11,159 nt of DNA, from NCBI GenBank assembly GCA_023418355.1, contig JAEZZU010000260.1:1-11159 (forward strand). Direction: 5' to 3'. The DNA is from Pseudomonadota bacterium (GTDB lineage Bacteria; Pseudomonadota; Gammaproteobacteria; Burkholderiales; Burkholderiaceae_C). The position numbers were made by a program, and so were the translations under genes. Below are positions 7,049 to 11,159 of this stretch, one piece after another; position 1 is the first letter of the stretch, and every line of letters begins with the position of its first letter. Under the pieces are notes generated by a model that was given only the letters and a program-made list of their open reading frames with translations, made no database searches and was not told the origin of the DNA.

Positions 7049-8839
7049 TCAGAACGCGTCCAGCGGCAGCGCACAGGCGCTTTCGCCACCGAGCAGGATG
7101 CTGTCACGCAGGCTGGCCGTGCGGGTCAGGATGTGCTCGGCATAGAACTGCGCCGTGGTGATCTTGGACTGCATGAAGGCCACGTCCTCGCCCTGGGCCA
7201 GCTTGTCCTGCGCCACCAGCAGTGCGCGGCCCATCTGCCAGCCCGCCATCAGATTGCCGGCCAGCATCAGATACGGCACGCTGCCCGCATACACGGCATT
7301 GGGTGACGCCTTGGCCTTGCCCACCACAAAGTCCACCACCTGCAGGAAGGCCTCGCGCGCTGACTGCAGGCGATCTGCCATGGACTGCGCCGCTGCCGTG
7401 CCGCTGGCACGCAGGGCTTGCTCCGTCTTGGCGATCTGCGCTGCAATGGCTTTGGCGTTTTCACCACCATCACGCGCGGTCTTGCGACCCACGAGGTCGT
7501 TGGCCTGAATCGCGGTCGTGCCTTCGTAGATGGTCAGAATCTTGGCATCGCGGTAGTACTGGGCAGCACCGGTTTCTTCGATAAAGCCCATGCCACCGTG
7601 CACCTGCACGCCCAGGCTGGTCACTTCCAGGCTCATCTCGGTGCTGTAGCCCTTGACCAGCGGCACCATGAATTCGTAGAACGCCGCATTGGCCTTGCGC
7701 ACGTCCGCATCCGGATGGTGATGGGCCGCGTCATAGGCAGCCGCTGCAGTACTGGCCATGGCGCGGCAGGCTTCGGTCACGGAGCGCATGGTCATGAGCA
7801 TGCGGCGCACATCGGGATGGTGAATGATGGCGGCGCTGCCTGCCACAGAACCATCGACCGGACGGCTTTGCACGCGGTCACGCGCATACTGCACGGCGCG
7901 CTGGTAGGCGCGCTCAGACACGCCAATGCCCTGCAGGCCCACGCCGTAGCGGGCGGCGTTCATCATGATGAACATGTACTCCAGCCCGCGGTTTTCTTCG
8001 CCCACCAGGTAGCCAATGGCACCGCCGTTGTCGCCATACTGCAGCACGGCCGTGGGCGAAGCCTTGATACCCATCTTGTGCTCGATGGACACGCAATGCA
8101 CATCGTTGCGCGCGCCCAGGCTGCCATCGTCATTGACCAGGAACTTGGGCACGACAAACAGGCTGATGCCCTTCACCCCTTCCGGCGCACCGGCCACACG
8201 GGCCAGCACCAGGTGGATGATGTTCTCGGCCATGTCGTGCTCACCATAGGTGATGAAAATCTTGGTGCCGAAAATCTTGTAGGTGCCGTCAGGCTGGGGC
8301 TCGGCCTTGGTGCGCACCAGCGCCAGGTCGGAGCCGGCCTGGGGCTCGGTCAGGTTCATGGTGCCAGTCCACTCGCCCGACACCAGCTTTTCCAGGTACT
8401 TGGCCTTGAGCGCGTCGCTGCCTGCAGTCAGCAGCGCTTCGATGGCGCCATCGGTCAGCAGCGGGCACAGTGCAAAGCTGATGTTGGAGGCATTGAGCAT
8501 TTCCACGCAGGCCGCACCAATGGTCTTGGGCAGGCCCTGACCGCCAAAGTCCACGGGGTGCTGCAGGCCCTGCCAGCCGCCTTGCACGTACTGCTGATAG
8601 GCCTCCTTGAAACCGGGCGTGGTCGTGACCTTGCCTTCGGCAAAGCTCGAAGGCTGGGTATCGCCGGGCACGTTCAGTGGCTCGATCACGCCTTCGCACA
8701 GCTTGGCGCTTTCTTCGAGCACAGCCTGGGCCGTATCGAGATTGGCATCTTCAAATCCGGGGATCTGTGCCACCTGGGACAAATTGGCCAGGTGCTCCAT
8801 GCAGAACAGCATGTCTTTAACAGGTGCGGTAAAGCTCAT
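7049..8839 (-). CDS. Large acyl-CoA dehydrogenase with extra C-terminal domain (DmdC-like family)
   Basis: This FAD enzyme introduces an alpha,beta double bond into an acyl-CoA and passes electrons to electron transfer flavoprotein. The 596 residues exceed the ~380-400 of standard enzymes. The layout is a short N-terminal extension (MSFTAPVKDMLFCMEHLANL), the N-terminal helical domain (about 38-156), the beta domain with signature MNLTEPQAGSDL (161-172), the C-terminal helical domain with QVHGGMGFIEETG (412-424), and an extra C-terminal domain (about 460-590) of the acetyl-CoA-dehydrogenase-like type. Glu439 in IYEGTTAIQ is the expected catalytic base, as Glu376 in medium-chain enzymes. This architecture is shared with DmdC (3-methylmercaptopropionyl-CoA dehydrogenase) and many unassigned betaproteobacterial homologues, so the substrate is unknown. 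ATG at 8839 has only a weak ribosome site (GAAAGACGAG). etfA lies upstream on the same strand, beyond one unrelated gene. Confidence 0.93.
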   Translation of the reverse strand: MSFTAPVKDMLFCMEHLANLSQVAQIPGFEDANLDTAQAVLEESAKLCEGVIEPLNVPGDTQPSSFAEGKVTTTPGFKEAYQQYVQGGWQGLQHPVDFGGQGLPKTIGAACVEMLNASNISFALCPLLTDGAIEALLTAGSDALKAKYLEKLVSGEWTGTMNLTEPQAGSDLALVRTKAEPQPDGTYKIFGTKIFITYGEHDMAENIIHLVLARVAGAPEGVKGISLFVVPKFLVNDDGSLGARNDVHCVSIEHKMGIKASPTAVLQYGDNGGAIGYLVGEENRGLEYMFIMMNAARYGVGLQGIGVSERAYQRAVQYARDRVQSRPVDGSVAGSAAIIHHPDVRRMLMTMRSVTEACRAMASTAAAAYDAAHHHPDADVRKANAAFYEFMVPLVKGYSTEMSLEVTSLGVQVHGGMGFIEETGAAQYYRDAKILTIYEGTTAIQANDLVGRKTARDGGENAKAIAAQIAKTEQALRASGTAAAQSMADRLQSAREAFLQVVDFVVGKAKASPNAVYAGSVPYLMLAGNLMAGWQMGRALLVAQDKLAQGEDVAFMQSKITTAQFYAEHILTRTASLRDSILLGGESACALPLDAF

Positions 8840-8861
8840 TGTCTCGTCTTTCTTTTATATA

Positions 8862-8905
8862 AAAATGGCCTCCAGCGCTGATGAAATCTGCGCTGAAAGC
8901 TACAT
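8862..8905 (-). terminator. Hairpin element copy 2, probable terminator of the binding-protein gene
   Basis: It begins a few bases after the stop codon at 8910-8908. Read on the minus strand, CAGCGC (8895-8890) pairs with GCGCTG (8878-8873) across an 11-base loop. The outer stem is imperfect (TAGCTTT against GGAGGCC), and ATTTTTAT follows (8866-8859). That fits a weak intrinsic terminator for the upstream gene. It lies 23 bases before the acyl-CoA dehydrogenase ATG, so it also sits in that gene's leader. Its layout (AGCT, AGCGC stem, GCGCTGG, then T run) matches the hairpin at 6953-6996. Confidence 0.65.
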
Positions 8906-8907
8906 TT

Positions 8908-10056
8908 TTATTGGGTTACCCGACCCTGAGCATTGACAATGCTCAGGTCCACGAATTTGGATCCCACCTGCACACCTGGACGGAAACCCACCCAGTAGCC
9001 GCCCAGATCCACCGGCCCCAGACTGCGCAAGCTGCTGCTCAGCTGCTCAGCCGTCCATGGCGCCGTGCTACGGCGCATGGCTTCCACCAGCACCTTGGCA
9101 TTCACAAAACCTTCCATCATGGCGTAGCTCACGGGGTGCTGTTCTTCACCTCCGTTCAGTCGCACCAGATCGCGAAACTCCTTGTTCAGCTTGTTGTTGG
9201 AGCGGTAGGGATTGGGCACGACCTGCGCAATCGACACCCCGCGCATCAACTCCACAGGCAGGCGTACCGCCAGCTGCTCAATGTCAGCGCTGGAGATCGC
9301 ATAGATCTGCGCCGCCCCGCCCTCCAGGCGATAGCGCTCGAGAAACCCTGCCGTCATGGGGCTGGAGGCCACCACAATGATGGCCTGTATGTACGGCTGC
9401 GCCTTCTGCAGGCTGTCCACTTCGGAGGCCTGCCCCATCTTGTGGCCCTGCATCTTCAGGCTGGTCACCAGACGTGCACCAGAATTCGTCACCGTCTCTC
9501 GCACCAGCTGCTCCAGTGCCTGTGCTTCCTCAGGTTCACGGTCGTCATACACCAGCGCCAGATCCAGCAGGCCCAGCGTTGCCAGATGCTTGGCAATTTT
9601 TTCCAGTTCCTGCGGCAGGCCTGCACGCGTGCTGAACATCTGAGGGGCATTCAGCACCTGCATGTCTGTGCTCTGAAAACCCACCAGGCTGATGCGGTGC
9701 TGCGCCAGCAGCTGGCTGTCCAGCAAATGGCGCAGGTTGCGGTTACCAAAGTAACCCGCCAGGGCCACAGGCTTGTAGTCCTGCAGCAGCTTTCGGGTCT
9801 GCTCCACCGTGGTCTCAGGCACGCCACGGTCATCGGCCGTCACCAGCTTGATGCGCTCTCCATGCACACCGCCACTGCGGTTGACCTGGTCGAAATACAG
9901 ACGCATGCCTTGTGCATAGGCCTTGGTCTGTACCGCAGCCGCTCCCGTAAACGGCCCGACCTGGCCGATCACCCAGTCGGCATATGCCAAGGTGCTCCCC
10001 CAGGCACCAAGAGCCAGCAGGCAGCTGGCGAATATGCGTGAACCCAGTCCTCTCAT
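8908..10056 (-). CDS. Periplasmic ligand-binding protein, branched-chain amino acid (LivK-like) ABC transporter type
   Basis: This 382-residue protein is predicted to be exported: basic MRGLGSR, a hydrophobic core, then a likely signal peptidase I site after AYA (24-26). The rest is a type I periplasmic binding fold. Visible family marks are IGQVGPFTG (30-38), the NRSGGVHGERIKL segment followed by DD (59-76), LALVYDD (166-172) and YAMMEGFVNAKVLVEAM (311-327). Such proteins bind amino acids, amides, aromatic acids or other small carboxylates and deliver them to LivHMGF-type permeases, or serve as ligand sensors. No permease or ATPase gene is adjacent within the window. It sits alone between the etfA terminator and its own hairpin, so it looks monocistronic. 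ATG at 10056 has a poor Shine-Dalgarno (AAGAGA, somewhat far upstream). No lipobox is convincing; Cys12 lies too early. The ligand cannot be told. Confidence 0.9.
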   Translation of the reverse strand: MRGLGSRIFASCLLALGAWGSTLAYADWVIGQVGPFTGAAAVQTKAYAQGMRLYFDQVNRSGGVHGERIKLVTADDRGVPETTVEQTRKLLQDYKPVALAGYFGNRNLRHLLDSQLLAQHRISLVGFQSTDMQVLNAPQMFSTRAGLPQELEKIAKHLATLGLLDLALVYDDREPEEAQALEQLVRETVTNSGARLVTSLKMQGHKMGQASEVDSLQKAQPYIQAIIVVASSPMTAGFLERYRLEGGAAQIYAISSADIEQLAVRLPVELMRGVSIAQVVPNPYRSNNKLNKEFRDLVRLNGGEEQHPVSYAMMEGFVNAKVLVEAMRRSTAPWTAEQLSSSLRSLGPVDLGGYWVGFRPGVQVGSKFVDLSIVNAQGRVTQ

Positions 10057-10093
10057 GCTTGTATGTCTCTTGTTTTACTTGTGTTTGTTCATG

Positions 10094-10130
10094 CTTCGGA
10101 AGATCACCTGTCTGCGTCATCTTCTCGAAG
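10094..10130. promoter_or_regulatory. Interrupted inverted repeat upstream of the binding-protein gene
   Basis: CTTCGGAAGAT (10094-10104) and ATCTTCTCGAAG (10119-10130) are complementary over 11 base pairs with a single bulged T, around a 14-base spacer. Each arm is itself a near-palindrome of the form CTTC-N(1-2)-GAAG. No T run follows on either strand, so it is not an intrinsic terminator. It lies 37 bases before the ATG at 10056. It could be a pair of operator boxes or a structured 5' leader; the role is inferred from structure and position only. Confidence 0.5.
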
Positions 10131-10142
10131 TGCTGCCCACAC

Positions 10143-10174
10143 CGCCCGGCGGTGCGCTGTCATGAGTCCGGGCG
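10143..10174. repeat. Short GC-rich inverted repeat in the etfA-binding protein gap
   Basis: CGCCCGG (10143-10149) and CCGGGCG (10168-10174) are perfectly complementary across an 18-base spacer. The left arm also lies inside a compact palindrome, ACCGCC-C-GGCGGT (10141-10153). In GC-rich DNA a 7-bp repeat of this kind may be chance, and no function is claimed. Confidence 0.3.
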
Positions 10175-10193
10175 TGTCAGCAGCTGTAATGCA

Positions 10194-10217
10194 AAAAGGA
10201 GGGCGAACCCTCCTTTT
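10194..10217 (-). terminator. Rho-independent terminator after etfA
   Basis: A perfect 10-bp stem, AAAAGGAGGG with CCCTCCTTTT, encloses a tetraloop that reads TTCG on the minus strand. On that strand the stem ends in TTTTT. It begins 13 bases after the etfA stop codon. A and T runs lie on both sides, so it could work in both directions, but the only gene transcribed into it here is etfA. Confidence 0.9.
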
Positions 10218-10230
10218 ATTCACGCACGAT

Positions 10231-11159
10231 TTACAGTGCCTGCACCAGGGCAGGAACTGCCTCGAACAGGTCGGCTTCCAGACCATAGTCCGCCACCGAG
10301 AAGATGGGGGCTTCGGGGTCCTTGTTGATCGCCACGATGACCTTGGAGTCCTTCATGCCAGCCAGGTGCTGGATCGCGCCGGAAATACCGCAGGCGATGT
10401 ACAGCTGAGGCGCCACGATCTTGCCGGTCTGGCCGACCTGCAGGTCGTTGGGCGCGTAGCCTGCGTCCACAGCCGCACGGGAAGCACCGATGGCCGCGCC
10501 CAGCTTGTCGGCCAGAGGGGTGATGACTTCGTTGAACTTCTCGGCCGAGCCCAGTGCACGACCACCGGAGACGATGATCTTGGCGGCCGTGAGTTCGGGA
10601 CGGTCGCTCTTGGTCACTTCGCGGCCCACAAAGGCGCTCTTGCCAGAGTCAGCCACGGCAGCCACGGTTTCCACCGCAGCGGAACCACCGGTGGCAGCAG
10701 CGGCGTCAAAGCCGGTGGTGCGCACGGTGATCACCTTGGTGGCGTCGCCAGACTGCACGGTGGCAATGGCGTTACCGGCGTAGATGGGGCGCTCAAAGGT
10801 GTCGGCGGACACAACAGCAGTGATGTCGCTGATCTGCGCCACGTCCAGCTTGGCGGCCACGCGAGGGGCGGTGTTCTTGCCCGAAGCGGTGGCGGGGAAC
10901 AGGATGTGGCTGTAGTTGCCGGCAATGGCCAGCACTTGGGCGGCAACGTTTTCGGCCAGGCCGTCCTTCAGGCTTGCGCCATCGGCATGGATGACCTTGG
11001 AGACACCAGCGATCTGGGCAGCAGCAGCGGCAGCAGCAGCGGCGTTTTCACCAGCCACCAGCACGTGCACATCACCACCGCAGGCCACAGCGGCCGTCAC
11101 GGTGTTCAGGGTTGCGCCCTTGATGGAGGCGTTGTCGTGTTCAGCAATAACGAGTGCGG
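10231..11159 (-). CDS. etfA: Electron transfer flavoprotein subunit alpha, 5' end cut by window
   Basis: EtfA forms the ETF heterodimer with EtfB and carries the FAD that takes electrons from acyl-CoA dehydrogenases and hands them to ETF:quinone oxidoreductase. The 308 visible residues, starting ALVIAEHDNASIKGATLNTV, lack only about two codons of a protein usually near 310 long. A GTG at 11100 is an internal codon, not the start. The FAD domain shows VSGGRALGSAEKF (196-208), VGQTGK (241-246) and the family signature LYIACGISGAIQH running to VAIN (252-278). NKDPEAPIF follows, with a conserved aspartate region. An unusual run of nine alanines lies at 39-47. etfB would be expected just upstream, outside the window. 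A strong terminator follows. Confidence 0.97.
   Translation of the reverse strand, partial: ALVIAEHDNASIKGATLNTVTAAVACGGDVHVLVAGENAAAAAAAAAQIAGVSKVIHADGASLKDGLAENVAAQVLAIAGNYSHILFPATASGKNTAPRVAAKLDVAQISDITAVVSADTFERPIYAGNAIATVQSGDATKVITVRTTGFDAAAATGGSAAVETVAAVADSGKSAFVGREVTKSDRPELTAAKIIVSGGRALGSAEKFNEVITPLADKLGAAIGASRAAVDAGYAPNDLQVGQTGKIVAPQLYIACGISGAIQHLAGMKDSKVIVAINKDPEAPIFSVADYGLEADLFEAVPALVQAL

Noticed and set aside
7418..8881. Long plus-strand open frame of 487 codons
   Set aside because: It is antisense to the acyl-CoA dehydrogenase, with low-complexity His/Gly/Ala-rich translation and no ribosome site or domain.
8881..10041. Plus-strand open frame of 386 codons
   Set aside because: It mirrors the binding-protein gene almost exactly; the minus-strand product has a signal peptide and family motifs, this one has none.
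10231..11100. etfA starting at the GTG at 11100
   Set aside because: The frame stays open to the window edge, and the upstream codons encode the conserved EtfA N-terminus ALVIAEHDNASIKGATLNT, so the GTG is internal.

Overview
The window looks like ordinary chromosome of a high-GC betaproteobacterium, most likely Comamonadaceae (Comamonas/Acidovorax/Delftia type). This is inferred from the protein style of EtfA and the 596-residue acyl-CoA dehydrogenase, from the composition, and from a hairpin element between genes that I associate with that family. All eight genes lie on the minus strand, so transcription runs from high to low coordinates. The long plus-strand reading frames are antisense shadows of these genes. 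I see no tRNA, rRNA, CRISPR array, transposase, prophage gene or sign of recent transfer.

Right part (11159 to 5963): etfA (missing only about two codons at its 5' end) ends at a strong hairpin terminator. A 174-base gap follows with two further inverted repeats. Next come a lone periplasmic ligand-binding protein of the LivK type, a large acyl-CoA dehydrogenase, and a nitronate monooxygenase/NAD(P)H-flavin oxidoreductase family protein with its own terminator. EtfAB is the normal electron acceptor of acyl-CoA dehydrogenases, so etfA and the dehydrogenase fit one acyl-CoA oxidation theme. Hairpins between the genes suggest separate or only partly linked transcripts.

Left part (5807 to 1): a complete cydD-cydC-cydA followed by a cydB that runs off the left edge. 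cydD and cydC overlap by ATGA, cydC-cydA are 83 bases apart, cydA-cydB 18 bases apart, and no terminator is visible between them, so this reads as one cydDCAB operon. CydDC is the ABC transporter needed to assemble cytochrome bd, and CydAB is the oxygen-reducing quinol oxidase itself. CydA has the long Q-loop and all haem-ligand positions; CydC keeps the histidine reported to bind haem in E. coli CydC.

I find no clearly new biological system here. The observations most worth a second look are two related hairpin elements bracketing the acyl-CoA dehydrogenase gene, an 11-bp interrupted inverted repeat in the leader of the lone binding protein, and that binding protein's lack of transporter partners within the window.
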